Both the position numbers and the translations under genes were made by a program. From NCBI GenBank assembly GCA_033717875.1, contig JADDKJ010000014.1:1-64000 (forward strand): DNA of 64,000 bases, given 5' to 3'. Source of the stretch: SBBG01 sp033717875 (lineage in GTDB: Bacteria > Pseudomonadota > Gammaproteobacteria > Ga0077554 > Ga007554). Positions within the stretch are counted from its first letter, which is position 1; each line of letters starts with the position of its first letter. Below are positions 15,318 to 23,816 of the stretch, in pieces. The notes below the pieces were generated by a model. It did no database searches and was not told the DNA's origin. It saw only the letters and a list, made by a program, of their open reading frames with translations.

Positions 15318-15633
15318 ATCCCTGCAAGTTTGCTGAAGATGCGAGGTGGCGTTGAAAAAGCGGCTGAAATTGGCAGGGCCGGGAATGGTGGATTGCGCGT
15401 AAGCGCCGCTTTTTCGTTCCACGCTGTAAGTGAGATGTGCCTCGCAGTCTTCGTGCCCGGATAACCGAAATCCGGACGCCACGCTTAAAAAATATCCCCG
15501 GCCGGCAATCGCTGGGGCGGGTCAAAATATCACTTGACTACCCCCCCCCAGTTCATGATACGAAGAGCATCGACCGCGCAAACCGTGCGGCAAGAAATGC
15601 CGGTAGGGTGTCGAATCGCTTGAGGGGGCGGGT
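15318..15633. other. Non-coding stretch upstream of the secreted-protein block
   Basis: No convincing gene. A run of nine C sits at 15541-15549 just after TCACTTGACTA, and an AAAAAATATCCCCGGCCGG segment lies near 15487. Small stems such as GCGTAAGCGC occur. TTGACT at 15534-15539 could be a -35 but no -10 follows at the right distance. Confidence 0.4.
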
Positions 15634-16323
15634 ATGGCTGGGTGCGCGGTTTTTATCGCTGGTGGTTTGAAGTGCCCCGATGCGGCGCGCAGAATCGCTC
15701 TGCGATTCCTTTCCTTTTTTCTGGCCGGTCTATACCTCACGCAGTCTGCCATGGCGGACACCGGGTCTTCGCCGCCTCGTGTCGGTTTTAGTGTCCGGCA
15801 CGAGGCGAGTACCGAGCCGGATAAAAGCGGCGTTCCGCCTCGGCCACCCAGGTGCCTGCTTGCTTTGGGTGACGCGCCGCTGAGAAAAAAGCTGCTGCCG
15901 GGAATTTCGAAGGGAACCGTTGATCCGGGCGCAGCGAGGGCGGCCGATCCGTCGGTCAAGACCCGCACTTGGTCGGCGCCGAGTCAGTATGAGCCGGAGA
16001 TCATGCTTCATTATGTCGAAATATCCAGTTTCCGCTTCCAAGTTCTCGGTGTTTATTCAAATGCTCCGCCCTACGGGATCGATACGCTCACCCTGCGCGA
16101 CCCCACCGTTGCCCTGGTCTGTGGCCTGCGTGTAGGCCAGCCGGTGGATCGCTTCACCAAGGCATTGGGGCAGCCGCCAGAGGATCTGGCCGGCGGGGAG
16201 ATAAGATATGACTGGCAAGAGTACACGCTTGAAGATGGGGTCAACTGGAACGCCAATATCGTGCTCCGGCTCGGGCCAAAGCGGGTGATTCAGGAGATCC
16301 GGTGGGAGTACTACGCTGACTGA
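15634..16323 (+). CDS. Secreted hypothetical protein, paralogue A
   Basis: 229 residues, family not recognised. It begins with a signal-peptide-like segment (IALRFLSFFLAGLYLTQSAMA, cleavage after about residue 41). Next is a charged, Pro-rich block (about 42-115) that is almost identical to one in the protein at 17358-18005. The C-terminal domain, with CGLRVGQPVDRFTKALGQP and ending LRLGPKRVIQEIRWEYYAD, is only about 60-65 percent identical between the two. The ending looks like a small beta-rich domain that measures or binds something extracellularly, but no function can be assigned. The sequence coding for its signal peptide recurs at the start of the next gene. Confidence 0.6.
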   Translation: MAGCAVFIAGGLKCPDAARRIALRFLSFFLAGLYLTQSAMADTGSSPPRVGFSVRHEASTEPDKSGVPPRPPRCLLALGDAPLRKKLLPGISKGTVDPGAARAADPSVKTRTWSAPSQYEPEIMLHYVEISSFRFQVLGVYSNAPPYGIDTLTLRDPTVALVCGLRVGQPVDRFTKALGQPPEDLAGGEIRYDWQEYTLEDGVNWNANIVLRLGPKRVIQEIRWEYYAD

Positions 16324-16334
16324 TGCGGGCGTAA

Positions 16335-17330
16335 TTGACGATCGAGGGGGCAGGTTATGGCTGGGTGCGCGGTTCTTATCGCTGGTGGTTTGAAGTACCT
16401 CGAAGCGGCGCGCAGTATCGTTCTGCGATTCCTTTCCTTTTTTTTCTGGCTGGCCTATACCTCACGCAGTCTGCCATGGCGGCGCATACCGGCTTCGTGC
16501 GAGAACAGACATACCCGATGATGCCGTCACAAAAAACGCCCAGCAATTTCAGGGTATCATATTCATGCTACGATGCGGAGACGCTCCGATCGCTGAACTG
16601 CGCTCTTACGCAACGGCTTGTCGGCATCAAGGAACCCAGAACATCGCCGGACAATAACGGCGGACATAACCACGGTTTCGATACCCATCCTTTGATCCAG
16701 CCCGCCAATGGCGCCCTGCGGTTCAGTGGCACAGATACCGACCCCGACCCGCTCGCGGTACGCGGCCAGACGCAGAATACCGAGGTGATGATTACCCACC
16801 CGATGCCCGAGGCTGCGGGCAAGATCATCGCTGAGAGCACACTCACCGCCCCGCCAGGCTGGGAGTGCATGGTGCGATGCTTTACATTCAATTCGTCGAA
16901 ATACAGGGATACCTTTGACGTGGGGGTACCGGGACTGACAAAGCTTCCCGCGAGCACGGCATTCCATATCACGGCGCGTGGCGGCACTGGCACCCATCCC
17001 GAGGGAACGTGGGGCACGATGGATGCCGTGGGCAGGCTGGTACTTGTCGCCAAGGAGTATTTCGACATTACGGGAAGGCGGCTGAGTATTAACGATCTGA
17101 GTTTGCCCAAGGGGGGTCGGTTCGATATCAATAATAACTGGATCAAGCCACACGCCTCGCACCGTACCGGCACTGATGCGGATATCAACCGGGCGGATGA
17201 GGGGGGCGTTAAGGTCGCTTGCCAGTCTGATAACCAGCTCGAAGAAGCGGTTCGTGAAGCCAACCGCCTGACTCCGCCGGTCAGTCTGCTTTGCGAAGAT
17301 GGCGGCCTGAAGCATATCGATTTTGATTGA
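16335..17330 (+). CDS. Secreted LAS-type metallopeptidase-like protein (M15/M74-like C-terminal motif)
   Basis: Up to 331 residues. The C-terminal part reads SHRTGTDADINR and ends LKHIDFD. This fits the HxxGxDxDI and HxDF metal-site pattern of LAS-superfamily murein peptidases such as MepA (M74) and the M15 group. The preceding LPKGGRFDINNNW is also typical. It may cleave cell-wall peptides. The N-terminus is uncertain: 16355-16478 duplicates the start and signal peptide of the previous gene, but the T-run is 8 long instead of 6. That puts the homologous ATG at 16355 out of frame. As written, translation could begin at TTG 16335 or at ATG 16476. Confidence 0.55.
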   Translation: MTIEGAGYGWVRGSYRWWFEVPRSGAQYRSAIPFLFFLAGLYLTQSAMAAHTGFVREQTYPMMPSQKTPSNFRVSYSCYDAETLRSLNCALTQRLVGIKEPRTSPDNNGGHNHGFDTHPLIQPANGALRFSGTDTDPDPLAVRGQTQNTEVMITHPMPEAAGKIIAESTLTAPPGWECMVRCFTFNSSKYRDTFDVGVPGLTKLPASTAFHITARGGTGTHPEGTWGTMDAVGRLVLVAKEYFDITGRRLSINDLSLPKGGRFDINNNWIKPHASHRTGTDADINRADEGGVKVACQSDNQLEEAVREANRLTPPVSLLCEDGGLKHIDFD

Positions 17331-17357
17331 ACATAGAGACATATCTTGAACTTGATC

Positions 17358-18005
17358 ATGAAATCATCACTCTCATGCGCCCTCTCCGCAATGGCAATGT
17401 CATTCCAGACAGTAGCGATGGCGGACACCGGGCCTTCGCCGCCTCGTGCCGGTTTTAGTGTCCGGCACGAGGCGAGCACCGAGCCGGATAAAAGCGGCGT
17501 TCCGCCTCGGCTACCGAGGTGCCTGCTTGCTTTGGGTGACGCGCCACTGAGAAAAAAGCTGCTGCCGGGAATTTCGAAGGGAACCGTTGATCCGGGCGCA
17601 ACGAAAGCGGCCGACCCTTCGGTCAAGACCCGTATCTGGTCGGCGCCGGACCCGCGAGAACCAGGGTTCATGGTCCATTATGCCGAAATCTCCGGTTCCC
17701 GCTTCCAAGCTCGTGGAGTTCATGAAAATTCTCCGCCCTACCGGGTCGAGATACTGGCCCTGCGCGACCCCGCCGTTGCCTTGCCCTGCGGCCTGCATGT
17801 GGGCCAGCCAGTGGATCGCTTCATCAAGGCACTGGGGCAACCCGCGAATGCAACAGAGCGCCGACCCGGCGGCAAGGTCGAATATGACTGGGACAAGTAC
17901 GCGCCTGGCGATGGGTTTGAGTTCGCTTGGCACGCCAACATCCTGCTCCGGCTCGGGCCAAAGCGGGTGGTTCAGGAAGTCCGGTGGGAGTACTATGCTG
18001 ACTAA
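17358..18005 (+). CDS. Secreted hypothetical protein, paralogue B
   Basis: 215 residues with a clear signal peptide (MKSSLSCALSAMAMSF and following, cleavage after VAMA) unrelated to that of paralogue A. From the mature N-terminus it matches paralogue A at 69 of 75 positions (DTGPSPPRAGFSVRHEASTE onward). The C-terminal domain is diverged but keeps CGLHVGQPVDRF and the closing VQEVRWEYYAD. ATG 17358 is preferred to TTG 17346. Its last codons overlap a possible upstream start of the following gene. Function unknown. Confidence 0.65.
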   Translation: MKSSLSCALSAMAMSFQTVAMADTGPSPPRAGFSVRHEASTEPDKSGVPPRLPRCLLALGDAPLRKKLLPGISKGTVDPGATKAADPSVKTRIWSAPDPREPGFMVHYAEISGSRFQARGVHENSPPYRVEILALRDPAVALPCGLHVGQPVDRFIKALGQPANATERRPGGKVEYDWDKYAPGDGFEFAWHANILLRLGPKRVVQEVRWEYYAD

Positions 18006-18045
18006 TAAAGATAACCGCGGGAGCTATCACATTAAAGACAAGCAG

Positions 18046-19962
18046 ATGAGCAAAGTTATGCCGATTTTGGTTGAACGCAACGTAATACCTTCCATAGGTG
18101 TGTTTGCGGGGATATGGTGTGCCCTCTGTAGCGCTACAACCCTTGCCGCAGGACTGATGCCTGTGCCGGTGCTCAACGATGTGCGGATGCAGTCTCTCGT
18201 GACCTTCGATGCAAGCGCGGGCCGGTACGTGTATGCCTATACCATCAGCAATCCCGCATCCAACACCGGTCAGATCTGGAATATTGTGATCGATACCACA
18301 CATGCTGGAGAGACCCGCTGGCTCGGGTCACAGGGTCTGGCTCTCCCGCGCGGGAATAAACTCAAGCCATTCGACCAGCAGCGAGCCGACATGGAACCCC
18401 TGGATCAGCCGTTCTGGGTAACGGTGATTCCCTTCGGCCAGCAGACCCCTCAGGGGTGGATGGGCGGCTTTGGCAAGGACGGTTGGGCCAGTTTTTGGAG
18501 TAGTGGCCCCAGTACCCAGATTCTCCCTGGGCAAGCTCGCGCAGGTCTTGAGCTTATCAGTGCCGGTTTGCCGGCGATGAGGGCGGCGGTCATCGACCCC
18601 AAGTGGGTATTACTCGTTCCCGATGTCGAGGAGGTGACTGACGAAGAGAAGCAGACGGCCCAAAACATCAAACGCCAAATCAAGTTTCACACCCAAACCC
18701 TCGGCCCCTCCGGTGTCTTCCCCGGCACCTACGAACACTGGAACCAGCTCCGCGACGACCTCAACAAGGCCATCCAACTGGGCTGGGTGCCGGATCAGAC
18801 GTTTGCCGCCACCCTGGTCAATCAGTTGGCCTCCGCCCGCCAGGCGGTGGATGCCGGAGACGGCACGCTGGCCAAGCAGCGCCTGCAAACCCTTTTGGCC
18901 ACGCTGGCGCAATCCACACCTTCCCAGCGCCGCCAGGAGGCCCGCGACCTGGTGTACTGGAACACCCAGGCGCTGACCGCCAGCACACCCGACACCCCCA
19001 TTCCCTTCGAACCCAAGGTGACCCTTACACCCCCGGCGCAGAAGCTGCCACTGAGTGCAACGTATACCCTCACCGCCACCGTGATCAACGCCGCGAACGG
19101 CAAACCGATCCCCGATTTTTCCTTGCCATTTGTGGTGATCGACGGACCTCACGCCGGGCTGGAGGTCCGCAAGACGACGGATGCGGCTGGGAAAGCGAGC
19201 TTCAGCTACACCGGTACCTCATTGGGTGGAGACCGGATATGGCTCGGCGAGGACGGAGAGGTGCGCACCGAATTCGGCCAGGCTGGAGTCACCTGGGAAG
19301 GCGGGCCTGATCTGGTGATCGAACTCTTCATCCCGCCCCTGCTCAAGGCCAAGGGCGGCGCTCCGGTGACCGTTACCGAGATCACCGGCAATACCGGCAC
19401 CACTGCCGCCGCATCCTCCGTCACCCGCTATTACCTGTCGCTCGATGAGCTTATCGACCCCAAGCAAGATCACCCCATCGCCGAGCGACGGGTCGGACCG
19501 CTCACGCCGGGACAGTCGAGCGAAAAGAGCCGCTTCCAGTTCACCTTGCCATTCGATCTGGCAGAGGGCACCTACCATATGGGCGCCTGCGCCGACGCCG
19601 ATGGCGCGGTGGCGGAACTGGACGAAACCAACAACTGCCAGGTGAATCAGGTCGTGATGGCCCTGGAACCCGGCCCGGTCGATAATCTGCGGGCCCGCGC
19701 CAAGGAAGGCAAGGTGGCCCTGGTGTGGACGCCGGTGGAGGCTGCGACGGGCTACAACATCTACCGTGGCACGACTGCGGGCGGACCGTACCAGCTCATC
19801 AAGGCCGGGCACGTGACGAGCTATGCAACCTATGAGGACGCCGGACTGACCAACGGTGTCGCCTACTACTACGTGGTGCGCTGGCTGCGCGAGCGCGGTC
19901 TGGAATCACCCCTGTCCACCGAGGCCAGCGCCACCCCGGTGGCGGGGCCGCTGAGAAGGTGA
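18046..19962 (+). CDS. Secreted multidomain protein with Big-1-like, CARDB and FN3 domains
   Basis: 638 residues. A signal peptide ends near residue 36 (SATTLAAG). A unique N-terminal region of about 280 residues contains a typical PEP-CTERM-cluster motif (VTFDASAGRYVYAYTISNP). Then come an Ig-like domain (about 320-425, VTLTPPAQKLPLSATYTLTA), a CARDB domain (about 425-545, AVAELDETNNCQVNQV) and a fibronectin type III domain (about 550-638, ALVWTPVEAATGYNIYRGT). It is likely a cell-surface or matrix protein. ATG 18046 was chosen because translation upstream reads through the other strand-frame of paralogue B. The next gene follows after 4 bp. Confidence 0.75.
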   Translation: MSKVMPILVERNVIPSIGVFAGIWCALCSATTLAAGLMPVPVLNDVRMQSLVTFDASAGRYVYAYTISNPASNTGQIWNIVIDTTHAGETRWLGSQGLALPRGNKLKPFDQQRADMEPLDQPFWVTVIPFGQQTPQGWMGGFGKDGWASFWSSGPSTQILPGQARAGLELISAGLPAMRAAVIDPKWVLLVPDVEEVTDEEKQTAQNIKRQIKFHTQTLGPSGVFPGTYEHWNQLRDDLNKAIQLGWVPDQTFAATLVNQLASARQAVDAGDGTLAKQRLQTLLATLAQSTPSQRRQEARDLVYWNTQALTASTPDTPIPFEPKVTLTPPAQKLPLSATYTLTATVINAANGKPIPDFSLPFVVIDGPHAGLEVRKTTDAAGKASFSYTGTSLGGDRIWLGEDGEVRTEFGQAGVTWEGGPDLVIELFIPPLLKAKGGAPVTVTEITGNTGTTAAASSVTRYYLSLDELIDPKQDHPIAERRVGPLTPGQSSEKSRFQFTLPFDLAEGTYHMGACADADGAVAELDETNNCQVNQVVMALEPGPVDNLRARAKEGKVALVWTPVEAATGYNIYRGTTAGGPYQLIKAGHVTSYATYEDAGLTNGVAYYYVVRWLRERGLESPLSTEASATPVAGPLRR

Positions 19963-19966
19963 CGGT

Positions 19967-20782
19967 ATGCGCGGGATATCGGCATTGCTCTGGATATGGC
20001 TGCTCGCGCTGCCCGCCTCTGCCTGGGCGATCAGCTTCACCCCCTTCGGATCGCAGGGCGAGGGCGGCGCCATCCATGGTCAGACCTTTACCATCGGCTC
20101 GGGCGGTGTGGTGCATGAGTTCGACGCTTTTCTTGCCATCACCGGACAGGATCTGAATGGCCCAGCGCCTGGAACCGCCGCGCGGCTGTCCGTGGACGCC
20201 TTGCCAATTGGTCTGACCTATACCTTTTCGGCCTCCCTGTCGCCCGATGCCGCCGATCTGGGCCTCAAATACACTTTCTCCAACACCACTGGCGTTACGC
20301 TGGATGGCCTGCGGTTCCTTGCCTTGCTTGATGTGGAGATCGATGCGCCTGTCAACACCTTCTTCAACGAGTACGGTGAGGTGATCGGAGTCGCCGGCCC
20401 GGGTGTTTCATGGGAAATCGACGAGCCGGGCTTCGTCTTCGGGGATATCGTCGATCATTTGCTCACGGGAACGCTCGACAATTCCAATGCGGTTCCCCCA
20501 GGTTCCCCGGACGACGCCGCACTGGCGCTCGGGTTCGATCTCGGCAGCCTTGCTCCAGGCGGGATGGCAACCATTGACCTGCTCGTTTCGGAGGCTATGC
20601 ACTCGATTGGCTCTCTCGCCCTGCTACAGCGGGATGCCGACCCTGATTCAACCACCGTGGTTACCTTCTCGGGACGGGTGAACAATACCATTACCGTTCC
20701 CGAGCCTGCCAGCATCGCCCTGATGCTACTAGGTCTGGCGGGTTTGGGCATGGTATGGGGATACGGCAAGAAGCCATTGTAA
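19967..20782 (+). CDS. PEP-CTERM sorting-domain protein
   Basis: 271 residues. A signal peptide (LLWIWLLALPASAWA) leads into a beta-rich mature region. The C-terminus is a textbook PEP-CTERM tail: VPEPAS, a hydrophobic helix (IALMLLGLAGLGMVWG) and a short basic end (GKKPL). Such proteins are processed by the EpsH/XrtA exosortase and exported with exopolysaccharide. No exosortase gene is in this window. GAGAAGG lies about 9 bp before the start. It is co-directional with and 4 bp from the CARDB/FN3 gene, suggesting both act at the cell surface. Confidence 0.85.
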   Translation: MRGISALLWIWLLALPASAWAISFTPFGSQGEGGAIHGQTFTIGSGGVVHEFDAFLAITGQDLNGPAPGTAARLSVDALPIGLTYTFSASLSPDAADLGLKYTFSNTTGVTLDGLRFLALLDVEIDAPVNTFFNEYGEVIGVAGPGVSWEIDEPGFVFGDIVDHLLTGTLDNSNAVPPGSPDDAALALGFDLGSLAPGGMATIDLLVSEAMHSIGSLALLQRDADPDSTTVVTFSGRVNNTITVPEPASIALMLLGLAGLGMVWGYGKKPL

Positions 20783-20933
20783 ATTCTTGAACGCGGGTAT
20801 GCCCGGTTTTGGTTTCTACTGCTGCCTTCTACCGCGCAGTGTGGTTCTATCCTCTTGTTAAATCTTCCCTTACGCTGTTTCTGAAATAGAGTCGCCCTTA
20901 CCGCAACGCCTTAAACCAGCTATACTTTCACCA

Positions 20934-21587
20934 ATGGAAGAATTAAATATAATGCAGCGCCTGGCGGTGTGGGCGTTACCCGTGCTGTTCGCCATCACCG
21001 TCCACGAGGTCGCTCACGGCTGGGTGGCGAACCGCTTTGGCGATCCGACGGCGAAAAGACTGGGACGGCTGACGCTCAACCCCCTCAAGCATATCGATCC
21101 CATCGGCACCTTGCTGGTGCCGGCGCTGCTGCTGATGATCGGTGGATTCCTGTTCGGCTGGGCCAAGCCGGTGCCGGTGACCTGGGAAAACCTGAAGCAT
21201 CCCAAACGCGACATGGCGATCGTGGCGGCGGCGGGTCCACTGTCCAATCTGGCGATGGCGATTGTGTGGGCGATACTCCTGAAAGTGGCGGTGACCTTGG
21301 GCGGCCAGCTCGACTGGCTGGCAAGACCGCTGGCATATATGGGCATTGCGGGCATTTCCATCAACATCATGCTGATGGTGTTGAACCTGCTGCCCTTGCC
21401 ACCGCTGGATGGTGGCCGGGTGCTGTCGGGCCTGCTGCCGGATCGCCTGGCGTGGTCGCTCAACCGCATCGAGCCCTATGGTTTTTTCATTCTGCTCGGC
21501 TTGCTGGCGACGGGGGTGCTCACCAAGATCATGATGCCGTTCGTGAACGGGATGCAGGCGGTGCTGTTTTCCGTGATGGGTTTGTAG
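20934..21587 (+). CDS. Site-2 protease family protein (peptidase M50)
   Basis: 217 residues, a compact intramembrane zinc metalloprotease of the M50 family. The zinc motif HEVAH is at residues 24-28 in the first helix. The distal metal ligand motif NLLPLPPLDGG is near residue 147. About five to six membrane helices are evident. Members without PDZ domains, as here, have poorly known substrates. An upstream gap of 151 bp contains TATACT at about 20922, a possible -10. It is followed by two inward-facing palindromes and trpS. Confidence 0.88.
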   Translation: MEELNIMQRLAVWALPVLFAITVHEVAHGWVANRFGDPTAKRLGRLTLNPLKHIDPIGTLLVPALLLMIGGFLFGWAKPVPVTWENLKHPKRDMAIVAAAGPLSNLAMAIVWAILLKVAVTLGGQLDWLARPLAYMGIAGISINIMLMVLNLLPLPPLDGGRVLSGLLPDRLAWSLNRIEPYGFFILLGLLATGVLTKIMMPFVNGMQAVLFSVMGL

Positions 21588-21606
21588 AGGCACCATTAAG
21601 CAAAAT

Positions 21607-21677
21607 GTAGGGTGCGCTATGCGCACCAACGATATCCTCGTTTCATGCGGTGTTATGGTGCGTGAGACGCACCCTAC
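21607..21677 (+). repeat. Inverted pair of GTAGGGTGCG palindromes (copies 4a/4b)
   Basis: GTAGGGTGCGC-TAT-GCGCACC (21607-21627) and GGTGCGTGAGACGCACCCTAC (21657-21677) face each other over 29 bp, so the outermost GTAGGGTGCG and CGCACCCTAC also pair. This is the layout of paired REP elements. It lies between the M50 protease gene and trpS. Confidence 0.75.
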
Positions 21678-21713
21678 ACCGTTTATTCAATATTGATTTT
21701 TTTGGAGTAACCC

Positions 21714-22931
21714 TTGAGTTCCGTGGCAACACAACATCAGCGCGTGCTTTCCGGCATGCGTTCGAGCGGGAAATTGCATCTTGGCCATTATCATGGCGTG
21801 CTGAAAAACTGGGTGCGCTTGCAGCATGAGTACGAGTGCTACTTCATGGTGGCCGACTGGCATGCCCTGACCACCGAGTACGAAAACCCCGCGATCATCG
21901 CCAACAGTGTGTGGGACATGGTGATCGATTGGCTGGCGGCGGGGGTCGATCCCGGCGCGGCAAAGCTGTTCATTCAATCCCATGTGCCGGAGCATGCCGA
22001 GCTGCATCTTTTATTGTCGATGATCACGCCGCTGGGCTGGCTGGAGCGGGTGCCGACTTACAAGGATCAGCAGGAGAAACTCAAGGAAAAGGATCTCGCC
22101 ACTTATGGCTTTCTTGGCTATCCGCTGCTGCAAAGCGCCGACGTGCTCATTTACAAGGCGGGCCTGGTGCCGGTGGGCGAAGACCAGGTGCCGCACATCG
22201 AGCTGACGCGCGAGATTGCTCGGCGCTTCAATCACTTTTATGGCCGCGAGCCCGACTTCGCCGAAAAGGCCGAGGCGGCGGCGAAGAAAATGGGCAAGAA
22301 GAACGCCAAGCTTTATCAGGAGCTGCGCAAGCGCTATCAGGAACAGGGCGATCAAGAAGCGCTGGACACTGCGCGCGCCTTGCTGGAGGCGCAGCAAAAC
22401 ATCACCCTCGGCGATCGTGAACGCCTGTTCGGTTATCTGGAAGGCGGCGGCCGGATCATTCTGCCCGAGCCGCAGGCGCTGCTCACGCCCATGTCGAAAA
22501 TGCCCGGACTGGATGGACAGAAGATGTCGAAATCGTATGGCAACACCATCATGCTGCGCGAGTCTCCCGAATCGGTTCAGCAAAAAATGCGCACCATGCC
22601 CACCGATCCGGCGCGGGTGCGGCGTACCGATCCGGGCGATCCCGAAAAGTGTCCGGTGTGGCAGTTCCATCAGGTCTATTCGAGCGACGAGGTGAAGGGC
22701 TGGGTGCAGGAAGGCTGCCGTTCCGCAGGCATCGGCTGCCTGGAATGCAAACAGCCGGTGATCGACGCCGTGCTCGCCGAGCAGGCGCCGATCCGCGAGC
22801 GCGCCGAGGAATTTGCCGCCAATCCCGGTCTCGTGCGCAGCATTGTTGCCGACGGCTGCGAGGCGGCGCGCGACGTGGCGCGCGAGACCCTGGTGGAGGT
22901 GAGGCAGGCGATGGGGCTTCAGTATATGTAG
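21714..22931 (+). CDS. trpS: Tryptophan-tRNA ligase
   Basis: Class I aminoacyl-tRNA synthetase that charges tRNA-Trp. The signatures are the HIGH-equivalent HLGHYHG (residues 22-28) and KMSKS in DGQKMSKSYGN near residue 270. At 405 residues it is longer than the E. coli type (about 334). Extra sequence around residues 175-260 (AAKKMGKKNAKLYQELRKRY and following) accounts for this, as in the long TrpRS group. I chose TTG 21714 because GGAG at 21704-21707 has ideal spacing; GTG 21723 is the alternative. Its TAG stop lies within a short palindrome. scpA follows. Confidence 0.93.
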   Translation: MSSVATQHQRVLSGMRSSGKLHLGHYHGVLKNWVRLQHEYECYFMVADWHALTTEYENPAIIANSVWDMVIDWLAAGVDPGAAKLFIQSHVPEHAELHLLLSMITPLGWLERVPTYKDQQEKLKEKDLATYGFLGYPLLQSADVLIYKAGLVPVGEDQVPHIELTREIARRFNHFYGREPDFAEKAEAAAKKMGKKNAKLYQELRKRYQEQGDQEALDTARALLEAQQNITLGDRERLFGYLEGGGRIILPEPQALLTPMSKMPGLDGQKMSKSYGNTIMLRESPESVQQKMRTMPTDPARVRRTDPGDPEKCPVWQFHQVYSSDEVKGWVQEGCRSAGIGCLECKQPVIDAVLAEQAPIRERAEEFAANPGLVRSIVADGCEAARDVARETLVEVRQAMGLQYM

Positions 22932-22950
22932 GGTGTGCAAAACGCACCCT
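22928..22950 (+). repeat. Short palindrome of the GTAGGGTGCG family (copy 5)
   Basis: GTAGGGTGTG-CAAAA-CGCACCCTGC is an imperfect 10-bp stem that includes the trpS stop codon (TAG at 22929-22931). It precedes scpA by 20 bp. Confidence 0.65.
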
Positions 22951-22970
22951 GCGAGCGACCGGATCGAACC

Positions 22971-23816
22971 ATGACCGCTATCCAATCATCCACACCCGCC
23001 ACGGACGCGCCGCAGCAGCAGGAGCTGCCGTTCGCCATCGTCAACGGCGAGGCGATCACGGCCTTGCCGCAGGATCTTTATATTCCTCCCGATGCGCTGG
23101 AGATCTTTCTCGATACCTTCGAGGGGCCGCTGGATCTGCTGCTGTATCTGATCAAGCGCCAGAATCTGGACATCCTCAATATTCCGATTGCCGAGATCAC
23201 CCGGCAATACATGGAGTACATCGAGCTGATGAAGACGATGAGCCTGGAGCTGGTGGCCGAGTATCTGGTGATGGCGGCGATGTTGGCGGAGATCAAGTCG
23301 CGCATGCTGCTGCCGCGCCCGGCGGGTGTGGAAGAAGAGGAAGGCGATCCGCGCGCCGAGCTGGTGCGGCGTTTGCAGGAATACGAACGCTACAAGCAGG
23401 CGGCGCAGAACATCGATGCCCTGCCGCAGATGGGACGCGATATCTTTTCCGCGCAGGCCGAGCGGCCCGACACCAAAGTGGTCAGGCTCGCGCCTACGGT
23501 GACCCTGCACGAGGTGCTGCTGGCGTTCAAGGACGTGCTGGCGCGTGCCGAGCTGTTCACGCATCATCACATTCAGCGCGAGCCGCTGTCGGTGCGCGAG
23601 CGCATGACGAACATTCTCAATACCGTCAGCGCCGGGAAATTCACCGCGTTCACGGCGCTGTTTACCATCGAGGAAGGGCGGCGCGGCGTGGTGGTGACGC
23701 TGCTCGCCATACTCGAGTTGATCAAGGAATCGCTGGTCGAATTGATACAGACCGAATCCTATGGACCTATTTATGTGAAAGTACCCGGTTCCGCCGATGA
23801 ATCCACAGCCACTTAA
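22971..23816 (+). CDS. scpA: Segregation and condensation protein A, ScpA
   Basis: Kleisin subunit of the SMC-ScpAB condensin that organises the nucleoid, 281 residues. The N-terminal FEGPLDLLLYLIKRQNLDILNIPI is the SMC-neck-binding helix typical of ScpA. Conserved MAAMLAEIKSRMLLPRP follows and the C-terminal winged-helix region ends the protein. ATG 22971 was chosen because upstream in-frame codons run through the palindrome. It overlaps scpB by 20 bp. No smc gene is in the window. Confidence 0.93.
   Translation: MTAIQSSTPATDAPQQQELPFAIVNGEAITALPQDLYIPPDALEIFLDTFEGPLDLLLYLIKRQNLDILNIPIAEITRQYMEYIELMKTMSLELVAEYLVMAAMLAEIKSRMLLPRPAGVEEEEGDPRAELVRRLQEYERYKQAAQNIDALPQMGRDIFSAQAERPDTKVVRLAPTVTLHEVLLAFKDVLARAELFTHHHIQREPLSVRERMTNILNTVSAGKFTAFTALFTIEEGRRGVVVTLLAILELIKESLVELIQTESYGPIYVKVPGSADESTAT

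Noticed and set aside
15522..17671. Two long minus-strand open frames (15522-15968 and 16568-17671) sharing a nearly identical peptide
   Set aside because: They are the complement of the duplicated block of the secreted paralogues. The plus-strand frames carry signal peptides, so the minus-strand frames are shadows.
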